Shown here piece by piece: positions 47,101 to 58,173 of a stretch of 64,000 bases of DNA. The stretch is from assembly GCA_022264855.1 (NCBI GenBank), contig JABYQU010000038.1:1-64000 (forward strand), given 5' to 3'. The notes beneath the pieces were generated by a model. It was not told the origin of the DNA and did not search any database. It was given only the letters and a program-made list of their open reading frames with translations. The DNA is from Lenzites betulinus (taxonomy: Eukaryota > Basidiomycota > Agaricomycetes > Polyporales > Polyporaceae). Within the stretch, counting starts at the first letter, position 1. Each line of letters begins with the position of its first letter. The position numbers and the translations under genes were made by a program.

Positions 47101-47408
47101 GCCATGTTCTGGTCGAAGTCGAGATCCATGGGAAGGGAAAAGTTGAAGTCCGAGCCGAGGTCAAACTTATGCTCCTGGTGTTGCGCCCAAGCAGACAGCT
47201 GTGTCCAATCCGGCTCGGGGTTGGAATCGAACGAGGAGTCCGAGGCAGGCTGGGGCTGGCCCTGATTCTGGGTGTGCGCCTGAGCCATGGTCTGGAGGAG
47301 GAACTCGAGGGTGTCGCTGGGGTCTGCCTTGAGTTCTGTGAGAGGCGTGGGCGGCGAGGGAGAGTCAGTCGAGCTGCTCGAGCTCGAGAGCGGGGGCGGG
47401 GTGGACAT
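44105..47408 (-). CDS. SRE1: sterol regulatory element-binding protein (SREBP/Sre1)
   Basis: Three exons (47408-46285, 46231-45162, 45102-44105) give 1,063 residues. The N-terminal 280 residues are acidic, then Ser/Pro-rich (activation domain). The bHLH region reads HTTIERRYRTNLNARI with the SREBP-specific Tyr, then VARKMSKANILGKATEYIRVLKKREARLK running into the zipper. Two membrane helices follow: QYLLAVFAFFSVF and VAHLAVSALVFFYVLLPWL, with a short loop between, as in SREBPs. The remaining 500 residues form the C-terminal regulatory domain. An AT-hook-like KRKRGRPRK lies between bHLH and membrane. Sre1 is cleaved when sterol or oxygen is low and then activates sterol and hypoxia genes. The start at 47408 was chosen because the frame upstream looks non-coding. 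Confidence 0.9.
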
Positions 47409-49403
47409 GGCAGGCGGAGGCAAGGGGTAGTCTTGTACGGCGGACGTCGCAGCAGAGACGAGCGCGGTGGGTAAGCGCCCGCTGGATCGGACCACTTGTG
47501 CTGAATTTACGCTCGCACCGCTTCCCCCGCCGCGGAGCGCCTGCCGTCCCGATCCGGTCTTACTAGGTTCCTCTCCTCCTCCCCCCCACTCAATCGCATC
47601 TCCGCCGCAATGCTCTAAACTCTGATCACCCGTCGATCCCCTACATACCGCACCGCCATCTTTGTACGTGAGTGCGAAAGGCTCACAGTTCCACCGAAAC
47701 GTCCACGTCGGCGGACATGTCTTCCCCGTGCGAACAGGCGTTCTCAAATACGCTCCCGCGCTGGGTGTTTCTCGACAACACCGCAAACTACCGGCAGCAG
47801 CGCACCCGCATGGTGGAGCATCATCCACCTTACACCGTCCGTGCATCGGTGGGCCCCCCAGCCCTGTGCTCCGGGCACACACCCTGCAACGCAGCTGAAA
47901 CGGCCAGCCCCCCATGGGCACGGCAACGAGCGAGGATGTACATGTCCCGCGCCTCTACGCCCCATCGGAATCGCGAAAATGTGTGACAGCTGTGAGTGCA
48001 GAGCCGGGCATCCATCTGCACGCGCTTCCAGATGCTCACCCCGCCCGCTTCTAGCACGGTGAGAACGTTCAGTATCCGCGCACGCACACCGAGACGCATC
48101 CATCCTAGTGCAGCGCCAGCCGCGGCGCTCGCCCCTCGAGCAATACATTCGCTCGTTATCGCTACTGTCGTATTCCGAGAATGACACGATGGAACGCCCT
48201 CCGTTCTTGGAACCTCTGCGCTTCCAGCACAGGGCGACATCACTGCCAGCCAGTCGGCAGCAGCCCCGGACAGACACGTTGCCGTCCTCGTTACGGACGG
48301 CCCCTCTCGGTCGCACTCGCCTCGGGGCGCACTGTGAGAACACAGAGCACGAGCACGCAATCCGCGGTGCGCACGCCGCGCCACCGACCCCGGTCTCGCG
48401 ATATTACAAGGCCCAGGGGTCACGTCAGCGACGCCAACGACCATGTGCGCCAGGGCCTGGTCGGCGAGCCCGCCATGCCCGGACGCGCATCTGCACTGTT
48501 GCTGACCTTGGGCTGCCATCTGATTGAGCACGCTGGGCCCGCGGGTGTACGTATACCGACGCACACGGACGCGCGCGGGTGGCGGCGGCGGCGGTTGCGC
48601 AGTTTAGGTATACGCGCTGTGGGCGTCCGTGCAGCAGATCCTGGGAAAGCACCGCGACGTTGCTTGACGAGCTCGCCCTGACCCGGCTGTCCGCCCGGCT
48701 CGCATTACTGCTCCCAGCATACTACTCAACGCCAGGCTGACTCCGCGTGGGCATGGGGCGCAAGGCTTGTTCGCACGCCCCGCACGGACCTTGCACTTTG
48801 CGGTTTGCAGCCAAGACACATTGCGGAGATGCTGATGAATCCGTGTGGTCCGAGCGTGGCCAGCATCGCGCGCGCACCCTCGTTAGGGTGAGATAACAAC
48901 ACCAAGCTCGGGGGTGCTTGATGGATGTCTGCATATCTGCAGCGCGCAGCTGCCTCGCGCCTCGCGCAGACCACTGCCAACAATAACAAGCACTGTGCGA
49001 ACCGTCAGCGGTGCGAATCGCCGAGCGGGCGCGGGCACACGGCGGGGTCGCGGAACAGTCGGGACCACCGTGGGGCAGCAGTGCATGATAGAAAGCGCAC
49101 TGTTCGAATAGGTTGACACTGACAGTAGGGGAGTATAGTTTACATGACCGGCGACAGGGAGTCGCGGCGGGCGGAGCGGGGCGTGGATACCTAGATACTG
49201 GTACATAGTATAACACTGGACAGCCATCATACAACGAGCGATGCGGGATACCGAGAACGCGGAAGTATACAAACGAGCAGATGCGCAACAGTCAACAGTC
49301 GACAGTCCAGACGAGCGGGCCCAATATTCCAATACACCGCGCCATCGATCGAACGAGGGGGGACGCGCGGGGCCCTCTGCCCCGCACCCCGGAATCAGAC
49401 GCA
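47409..49403. other. 2 kb intergenic region upstream of SREBP
   Basis: GC-rich, with overlapping open frames on both strands that show no domain. It must hold the SREBP promoter; the 3' end of the YSC84-like gene follows. No repeat was found. Confidence 0.5.
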
Positions 49404-51606
49404 CTAGACGACCTCGACAAAGTTCGCGGGGAAGACGCCCTCGCGGCCCTCGACCTTGCCCCGCCACCACGTATTCGTCTCCTCGCTCTTCTCCGTGACG
49501 GTGATGACCTGGCCCTTCCTGAACGACAAATCGCCGGGCTGCGCGGCCAGACCAAACCGAGCCATGCGCAAACGCCAAAAGCAAAAAAGCAAAAGCAAAA
49601 CAGCACCAGTCAGCCGCCGCACCCCTCGCACGCAGAGCCAGCCCAAACGAGCAGGGACGCACCTGTACCGCGGTAAAGTCGAACAACGCAATTGCGCGCG
49701 CCACGCCCTCCTGCGGCAGCAGCGGGCGACTTAACTCCGCCTTTGGCGCGAGCTTCGGCTTCGCGCTCCCCCGCCCCAGTGAGCCCGACGCGCCCGTCGC
49801 GCTCCCGCCGAGCAGGTCGTCGTCGAGCCCGTCCGGGTCGCTGACGTACGAGTCGAATGGATTACTGCTCCGCGCGCTCGCCGCGGGCGACGGCGTGTAC
49901 GCGCTGTACGCGCGCCGGTGGCTCGTCGCGTCGGAGCCCGCGCCCGTCATGCTCGAGCGTGCCTGGCTGAACGGGGGCAGGTTGTTGAACGGGCTCCCAG
50001 GCTCCCAGCTCTCGCCCGCACCCGCGCCCGCGAGCGGCGTCTGCAGGGCGCCAGGGGGCGGCCCCCGGCGCTGGAGGGGAGGGTGCTTGCGGAGCTGGTC
50101 TTCGGAGACATAGTCGGTCTGGAATTGCGTCTCGAAGTAGCCTGTGGCGGGGTTCAAAACGCGTCCGAGCCGGGGTGACGGCCTGTCTTCAGGCGACAGA
50201 GAAGGCGAAGGGGCAGGCACGACCGCGTCTACCGGCTCGGGCGCACGGCTCGGATCGTGGAAGTCGGAGAAGAAGGATCCCGAGCTTTTGCGCCGGCCCC
50301 AGGAGACGGGAGGGAAAGAGATGCTCCCCGACTTGCCCTTCTTCGTTTTGGAGAGCTTGCTGTTAGGATTAGGGCTACCCTCGGCGGAGAGAGCCGGAGA
50401 TGCCCGTGCACTGGGAGTGGACGGTCCATTCTCGTTCAGGCCTGGGCTCCCCACACTACCGAACATGTATGGGTCGTCCGCGTGGTGCGTGCTGAAGTCT
50501 TGTACCCAGCGGCGACCGCCGGGCATGCCTGTACAGGCCTCTAGGGTCTTGATGAGGGGAGAAGCCCATTCTGGCGCAGATATTGCGCCGCTTAGCAACT
50601 GTTTCACGTTAACATCTGCGCGGTACGCCTGCGCGTTCGCGTCCTGGCGCTCGACGATGACAGAGCCCTCAATGGATACTCCGCCAAATAGTCCCCTGGT
50701 TTTGGAGTAGCTGTACCTGCGGTCAGAGTTAGTGGTTGTGCCGATCATTGCCGTCTGTGCCGTGTTCTGAATGTACTTACATAGCAGCGACCTTGCCGCT
50801 GGTGTTGAGCGATCCGATTGCCTCTCCATTCCGCCCTAGGGGTCCAACGGCTATACTCAGGTTTCCGCCGAGGGTGAGGGAACCGGCTGACATGAAAGAT
50901 TTCTACCGAACAGTTGCTTGAGCATGGTCAAGAACCCTGCGCATGATGATCCTTGTTACTTACAACAGCCTAGTGCAAGTTGAGCAGCACGGCCAAGTAG
51001 GAAGAAGTAACGACACTCACCGATCTTGAATTCAGCACCACGAGAAAGTCCGTCATCTCAGCTCCGGCCTGTCCGCCCACACCGAGACCAGCGGTCCCTA
51101 TTGCACTCGGTGCAGACCATGCTGTGAATACGAGTTAGCGGGGAAGTCTCCAAAGCTCATTGACGAGATGCCGAGGTATTCGGCAGCCTGTCCCCGAGAA
51201 GGAAACCCGGCGAGGCATCGCCACTGGGATTCGCGTCAAGCAGGAAGCGAAAGTGGCACTCACATCCATCTTCCAATTTAGCTATGACGACACCACTACC
51301 GGCCCTTGCAGAGAAGAGGAAACCGGCCTTAAAAATGGTGAAGATAGCGAAGCCCTTGGCGTTCTCGAGGACGCTTCGTGGAACCACCTGGTGAACAGCG
51401 GTATTCTTAGTGAGCTGCTATACCGTATTTGAGACATCCTGGCAAACGCACGCCGTCGAGACCATTGTTCCCGCTATCAACGAACGATTTGACTGGGCGA
51501 AGTTAGACTGCGGAAGCAGTATGTACGTGGAAACATACGGACATATTTGCGCGGCCTTCAGACACTCCTTCGGCAGCGGCTGAGGCAGCGGTGTGTTGAA
51601 CTTCAT
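49404..51606 (-). CDS. YSC84: YSC84/LSB3-like protein: actin-binding SYLF domain plus SH3
   Basis: The start MKFNTPLPQPLPKECLKAA at 51606 opens a SYLF (Ysc84) domain: NAKGFAIFTIFKAGFLFSARAGSG, then APSAIGTAGLGVGGQAGAEMTDFL, and YSKTRGLFGGVSIEGSV. A long Ser/Pro-rich linker follows (about 50700-49700). The C-terminus is one SH3 domain: AIALFDFTAVQ, intron, PGDLSFRKGQVI, NTWWRGKVEGREGVFPANFVEVV, stop at 49404. In yeast Ysc84 and Lsb3 bind actin and Las17 at endocytic patches. The intron inside the SH3 domain is longer than most here (about 130 nt) and holds a run of GCAAAA-type repeats. Several small exons at the 5' end were not all fixed; total length is roughly 550-600 residues. Confidence 0.88.
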
Positions 51607-52520
51607 GCGTTGAGAATTCCAGATGCTGGCAGTAGAGTGTGTACGAGTGCGCTGCGAGCGATGTCGTGGCGTGGGCGGAGGCAGGTCGCAGTAATATAGG
51701 AAGGTGCGCTCGAGGCTCTGCGAAGCCACTGCTGGTCTCAGGCGCCGATTACATCATGCCATGTTCTCAGCACACAGGCGCCCATATACACCCGGCCCGC
51801 GCCTCGGCTGCCGCCCCGCAGGTCGGGATTTCCCTTTTCGGGCCGCAGCAGGCGCGCAGCATATAAGAGCAATTTTCGCCGCTGCGCTTTTTCTTCGTCG
51901 CCGACACTTATCACCCCTCTCCACCTCATCCTCACTGGACAGGGGCCATTAGTTGCGGCGCAGACGGACGCACGCTCTCCTTTCGCTAGCAACTCTATGC
52001 GTTGTTCATTGCATCCGCGATGATGGATTTCTAGATAGTAGTGAGAGCTACACTTCCCGCTTCCTCCTGTTGTCCCTCGAATAGTTGCGCAATGGAATCC
52101 AATCCAGAACATCGTGATTAAGTTGTCCATGGTGTATCGTCAGCCTTAGGATTGATGAAGGATGCAACACGCCCTTAGAAGCTATATCATGCATGAATAC
52201 TGCACTCTTTCCGTGCGAGCATTTTCTTGTCCTTGGTCGCGGTGGAGGACGTTCGCCTAGTAAACTGCAGTCAGGCTGTAATCTCTCGATGTCGACTTTA
52301 GCTAGTGCGGCGAGCACTATGTTCAACGTCGGCCACCCTTCCTCTTAGCTTCCAATGGGCTGGCCTGGCCGAGTCATTTATGACTTCGTTATCACCATCG
52401 ATGGGAATACGCTGTTCCGACGTGTCATTAGGTTGAAGACCGTGGCAAGCGGACTGTCGTAGCACTCATCTACACAGCAGCGGCCTGTTTGCGCTATCTG
52501 CTACTTGAACAGTCTCCCTC
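51607..52520. other. divergent intergenic region
   Basis: About 900 bases between the YSC84-like and D-amino-acid oxidase starts. No gene or repeat recognised. Confidence 0.5.
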
Positions 52521-54001
52521 ATGTCCTCAAGCAAACCCAAGAACGTTGTAGTGATCGGCGCAGGTATGACAGACAAACGTTAGTGTACACTGTCTTAGAT
52601 CTAACTTTCCGGCTTTCCGGCTCTGTCGACCTCAGGCGTAGTTGGCCTAACCACGGCACTCAAGATCCAAGAGAAAGGGGGATATAATGTGACGATCATC
52701 GCAGAGACGTATCCTACCGATCCTAAGAACATCGAGTATACCTCCATCTGGGCCGTGCGTGCACAACTAGCGCTGTGCTCGCCTTTTCAGCACAAGTATT
52801 GACCCCATCTCACTCTAGGGAGCTCATCATGTTAGCCACGCCGCAGATGATGTCAAGGCGATGGGTACGCCTATTGTGTAACTTGTTATCTTGCATACTG
52901 ACACAATGCCGTAGCGATTGACCGAGAGACATTCGATGTCATGTGGGAATTGTCCGCCCCTGGAGGTGATGCTGAGCGATGCTTCTTCCGCATTCCGCAA
53001 ACAGACTATCTACTCGATGGTCGAGATGAGTGCTTGGACTGGATGCCTAATGTAACGCATCTTCACACCTCGCTCTTCGGTGGCTATAACTGATGGTGGA
53101 ATTCGAACAGTTCAAGAAACTCGCCGGGGACGAACTTGTAGCTGGGGCGCTCGTCGGCACGTCATTCAAGACGGTAACGATTGACACGCCCACATACCTC
53201 CCCTACCTGCTGTCACGATTCATCGCTCGCGGAGGTAATATTGTGCGCGGCGAGATCCAGCACATTTCTCAGGTCATTGAGGGCGGTCCGGACCTCTTCC
53301 TGCGCGGGAAAGCTTCACCTGAGCCGGTCGACGCACTCGTAGTGTGTTCTGGCCTGGGGGCGCGTTCGCTAGGCGGAGTGGAGGACAAGGATGTATACCC
53401 CGTTAGGGGCCAGGTGGTTCTGATCCGAGCACCCTGGATAGATTTCGGACGTACCGTGAGCCACGCCGAACAAGGCCTGTGGACGTATGTCATCCCGAGA
53501 CGCTGCGGCAACGTGAGTTGTCTGCCCTAGATAGCATGGTACACATCTAACATTGTTCTCTTGTATTGTATACAGGTTATTCTCGGAGGAACGAAGCAGG
53601 ATAATGACTGGTATTCAGCGGCACGGCCCGAGACGACCACGGAGATCCTCGAACGCTGCCTCGCGCTCTGCCCCGAGCTCGTGCCCCCCGCCATTCGCGC
53701 CGAGCGTGAGGGTACGATCGACGATCTCCGCCCGCTCATTTTGGAGGAGGGATGCGGATTCCGCCCTCAGCGGAAGGGCGGCGTTCGGCTCGACGTCGAA
53801 TGGGTTCAGGGCGTTCGGCCGGGGCAGCAGAAGGTACCCGTTGTCTTCAACTACGGGTGAGTGGGCTCATCGGGTCAAGGTCTGAATGGTAACTCATCGG
53901 AATGGGTCGACAGGCATGGTGGCGGTGGGTACCAATCGTCATGGGGTACGGCGACGGTTGCCCTAGATCTGTTGGAGAAGGCGTTGGCATCGGCAACCTA
54001 A
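52521..54001 (+). CDS. D-amino-acid oxidase
   Basis: Seven exons (52521-52563, 52636-52754, 52819-52864, 52915-53051, 53111-53512, 53576-53856, 53914-54001) give 371 residues, the normal length. The FAD-binding fold starts NVVVIGAGVVGLTTALK, with the first intron inside GxGxxG. Family blocks follow: SIWAGAHH, VVCSGLGARSLGG, PVRGQVVLI, TYVIPRR, VILGGT, and VVFNYGHGGGGYQSSWG near the end. The enzyme oxidises D-amino acids to 2-oxo acids with release of H2O2. Fungal members are usually peroxisomal through a C-terminal SKL; this one ends ASAT, which is not a PTS1 signal. Confidence 0.92.
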
Positions 54002-55161
54002 TGCAATCATTGTGAAGTTATCAACATCAAACAGGGTGAGAAACACCACGTACCGGAGGTATGCCATCTCCTGACGTCAGATTCTGCTCTAGCTCTGCCT
54101 TGAAGCTTGAAGAACCGCTGTAACATGTACGACTATTTACGCAACATGGTTAATTATGCATTATCACCCGGAATTTCGCTCATGAGCAGTGCCATCCCTC
54201 AATGAGGAGCACCATGCAATATCGTCCATGCGCACCAAACTCTAGATATCTCCGAACAAAATAACTTGGAAGGATGGGTGAACCTCAGCTGTACCCTCGG
54301 ACCCGTCGAAGGTAGCATCCGGCGCGACAACAGCGCCGACACCACGTGTCTACGCACTATACTGTACCTTGTATCAGCCATCTACTTCCCTGTCAAGTTG
54401 TTGTCGTGCGTGAGTATGTTCCGTTCACCAACGGGCTCGTGGAGCATTCAATGCCGGGACTATGTTGCACAACTGCACCACTTGACCTGTGGACATGCTG
54501 CAATCCCTGTCCATGAACCTTCACGAATGGGCCTGAATGTGTAGACGCACCTTCGATCTGATGAAGAACGAGAAGTGCTCGTCGCTGGCCACAATTGAAT
54601 TGTATACATGCGTATTTGTAGCCACCTGCAACTTGGACGTCTGGACAGCGGTGGGATCCGCTTGAACTCGTACGAGCGTCCTCCAACGGTCCTCAAGCTG
54701 CATTCCCCGGCGCCACTCACGATGAATCAATGGATGTAGAGCTGAAACTCCATGCTGCACGTTACTGCTCTTACGGCCAGCTCCGGCGCTCAACTGCTGG
54801 ATGTTCCAAATTTTATCAACACGTCAACAGACTAAGCTTCTATGACGGATAGCGCCGCAGTGGCCAACCTCGCTTCCCGGGCGGTCAGGCCCGCAGCGGG
54901 GCAACCATAGCCAGGAGAAATACACGTACGAGGACACGTCGGCGGCCGTCGCGTTGGATGTATAATAGCGGGCATTCGGCTGGCGAATGTTCATATGTGC
55001 GGGGTCATCTAGAAATGGGTTGACCAAAGTTGGGCGTTGGACGTCTCTAAGCAATATGATTTTTGGTAGATAAACCCCATTGCTTCCGCATCTCTGTCAT
55101 GTGCAAAGGACTGAGCTTCAGCACATTATACACATCGCAGACCGGCTACTCCGATGCTTAC
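54002..55161. other. intergenic, no gene recognised
   Basis: 1.16 kb between two stops. Short frames on both strands show no domain or consistent splicing. Confidence 0.5.
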
Positions 55162-56051
55162 CTATGACTGATCGACCTGTGCTGCGCCAAACCACCACCG
55201 GCGCATCTTGTTGTCCGCCCCGAAGTCCGCCCTCCCGACAAAGTGCCGCCGCGCGAACATGAGCGGCATCCAGAACTCGTCGTCGGCCCACATCTTCTCG
55301 AGCGGGATCGCGGGAAGCTCCTCTCGTTTCTTGTCATGGGACGTAACCGTGCTCCGAGGCATCAAGCTCTCTTGGATGGAGAACCACTCGGGGCGCATCT
55401 CATCTGTCCTGCACCGAGGTCATTACCTCCAGACTTGGTGATATGACGCTTGACAGTCCAACATACTCGATGATCGTTCCGGAGTACTGGTATGCGCTGA
55501 ACACGCTGATGTTGAAGGCGGTATCCACACCCTCTACCACGAAGAAAAGGGTTCCACATTGTTCAAGTGGTGCTGTGATTCCTGCTTCTTCCTATGGCGG
55601 ATGACGCAGATATGAGCACAGTAACACATCCCACTGTATACAGGGCAGATACCTCGAGCTCGCGCACAGCAGCTTGCGCCGGGGTCTCTCCGGGGTCCAC
55701 TTTGCCCCCAAAGCCATTCCATCTGCCAAAGTAGCGAACACGGTGTTTAGTAAGACGCGTACTTCGACCCGCATCGTTGTGGAGAGGATGGTAGTAGACT
55801 TACAACCCCACACCGAAGCCTCTTTTCTTATATCCGAGTAGTATCTGCAGCAAATCAATATGGTCAATGAGCGTCGACCATGCTAGTAGTCACGCAGTTT
55901 CAACCTTCTCTTCGTCAAGTATAATGAACGCGTTCGTGTATTCCTTCACTTTCTCGTATATGACCCAATCATTTTCCACGCCCCGGTTTACAACCTCCTC
56001 CAGGGTGCCAACATATGTCAGGCCTGGTGGTATAATTTGTTCCTGTGTCAT
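55162..56051 (-). CDS. MTH1/NUDT1-type Nudix hydrolase
   Basis: Five exons (56051-55905, 55844-55804, 55722-55653, 55591-55467, 55408-55162) give 209 residues. The Nudix box is complete: GGKVDPGETPAQAAVRELEEEAGI pattern, split by an intron after RELE. Substrate-specific blocks of MTH1 are present: LLGYKKRGFGVG before the box, WNGFGGKV, then ETDEMRPEWF and MWADDEFWMPLM. MTH1 hydrolyses oxidised purine nucleoside triphosphates (8-oxo-dGTP, 2-hydroxy-dATP) and so keeps them out of DNA. An N-terminal extension of about 45 residues goes beyond the human form. Two small exons (41 and 70 nt) are well supported by phase and similarity. Confidence 0.88.
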
Positions 56052-56300
56052 GTTAGTATAGTCACTAGAAGACGTCCAGAGACGAGGTTGCCTTGCAACT
56101 TACTGTTAGCGTTGACGCCGCGTGGCTGCCGCAAGCGAATCCGCGATACGTAACGGGCACGTGCGTCGTGACTTCCGTGCACGCAAGCGCTGGCAGCCGA
56201 TAATTCCCAAGGCAAGCGGGGACACCAGGCCCTCCTTGCGACCCCATGATAATTGCAGCGTGGAGATAATAAGTCTACAGGCGAAGCGCTACAAGAAGAC

Positions 56301-57721
56301 CTAATCTTTCTCTGCAACTTTATCCGCATGGCTCTTCGGTTTTCGCTTGATGCGAGCGAAGATGCCCACCTCCGGGTCGCGGATGAAGTTCACGATGACC
56401 ATCGGCCATGAAGGATGCGAAGGGAGCGTGTCGTAGAACTCAGGAGCGAGCGCGCGCAAAGCTGGTAGACGTGTCCAGGCAACCGAAGGGAAGTCGTGGT
56501 GTTCGTTATGGTATCCGACCTGCACATTGTATAAGACCCAGCGAAAGCGGCACAGCAACAGAACACGTACGTTATATGCCAAGATGTTCAGGGGGCCGTA
56601 GTACGAGTACGTCTCCTGGTTCAAGCCGTCCCATACGTAGTGCTCGGCAATGAAATGGCCTGCGAGGGGGTGCAAGCTCCCAGCGAAGAAACTGGACATC
56701 ACCAGGTAGATGAAGGGGCGGACGCCGAACGTATTGATCAGGAAGTAGTCGAAAACAATCTCGGTGGCCAGGTTGGCAATATGCCACTGAGTGAGAGTCT
56801 GTGTCCGCACAAAGCCTGGTCGAAGGGCGTAGAACAGGATTTGGAAAGTGCTACGAGTGGGATGCAATACGTCAATTACACTTAGGTAGGGAGTGTTTGT
56901 AGACTTACGCAAAGAACACCTTGCCAAGCACGTTGTTCAGACATAGCAACTCGAAGTGCGTAGGCAAGTCGGTATCTATGCCGTCTTCGCCAAGGAATTT
57001 GTGGTGCTCAATGTGGTACCTCTGCGCTACGTCGGAACATAGTCATGTTACACCCAACATAGCGACATACCTTAAAAGCAGCGGAGTACGGGATACCTAT
57101 GGGCAAATTGGCAAAGATGGCCAAGGCCTTGTTCGCCTTCACGCTCTTGAATGCTAGGTTGTGGGTAATTTCATGAATTGCCAAGAACAAATTGTGGTTG
57201 GCAGTTCCGCCGATGAGGTAGGCGCATAAGAGGAATATGGGGGACAAGGGGTGGTATTTGCGCAGCAGAATGGCGGTGATGATCTGCAGGGAGACAACCC
57301 CAAGTACGACCCATTTCGTCAGGGGTTCATGGCCCATGAGTTTGGTGACCTGCGCATAGCAGGGGTCGGTACTTGAAAGGGTGTGAAAAGGGGACGGCTA
57401 CGAACCTCGGGATGTGCTTTCATGATTGCCATTCGCCGTGTTCTATGTGGCTCCTCTGTCATGAGCCAAAGAAACTGTGTTGGGTCCTGGGGCGGGCCTC
57501 GGTGCGACTTCCCATCATCTTCTGTTGTGGGAGCGACGACCTCCGTGCGTCTTGGTGACCTCCCCTCGTCCAAAGACTCCGCGCCGCCGAAGTAGCTGAA
57601 ATCTATGCGAGTATACGGGCCGATGATCAGCCGACTACCCCAATTGGACACAAAGTTCGCGCTGAGATAGACAGCACGCAAACGGCTCACCAATTGACTT
57701 TGTTTTCGCGGTCGCGCCCAT
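56301..57721 (-). CDS. DES1: sphingolipid delta(4)-desaturase
   Basis: The start [10 protein letters not shown] at 57721 joins [10 protein letters not shown] in the second exon. The three histidine boxes are all visible: HEITHN, HIEHHKF (split by an intron) and HNEHHDFP near the C-terminus, with four or more membrane helices such as [34 protein letters not shown] and DIDTDLP-type blocks ([16 protein letters not shown]) are typical of Des1. The stop is at 56301 after [11 protein letters not shown]. The enzyme works in the ER and puts the 4,5-double bond into dihydroceramide, using O2 and cytochrome b5. A 35-residue acidic, Ser/Thr-rich insert ([12 protein letters not shown]) near the N-terminus is longer than in animals. 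Length is near 385 residues. Confidence 0.9.
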
Positions 57722-58173
57722 TGTGTCCGCGGGCAGGTGAGGGGAAGACGAGGACGGGAGCAGTGAGATAGGACGACCGCTGGCAACCCCAAGCGCTCCC
57801 CGGATTAATGTCGCTGCCCGGCGCCTGCCCCAGAAATCGTCAGATCGGAGGTTGCCGTTGTTGATGCCTATTGACCAATAGCCTCGGATCCTAACACCGC
57901 CAAACACAGCCTAGGTCCGCGCAGGCAAGTCCACGATCGACCGCGATCCGTCTGGAATCGTTTTCATTCATATCCTCATCAAAGCCACTTTCGTCTGGAA
58001 TCAATCTATTCATTGAGCTTGACGCGCCGGGCGACCTCGTTCGTTCACGCACGCATACCGTCCTGGGTCAAAGTGTAATCCATTAATCGCTGTGGGCCGT
58101 GCTCTGTGAACACTCGTAGATTCCGGGCTGACTTACGGAGTGCCGCGCTCCCACCAAGTCGATTGAGCTAAAC
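57722..58173. other. divergent region between DES1 and the SUZ12-like gene
   Basis: 450 bases with no recognised site. Holds both promoters. Confidence 0.5.

Noticed and set aside
47830..48564. Open frame upstream of SREBP
   Set aside because: Cys/Arg/Ala-rich, overlapped by others in several frames, no family or splice sites.
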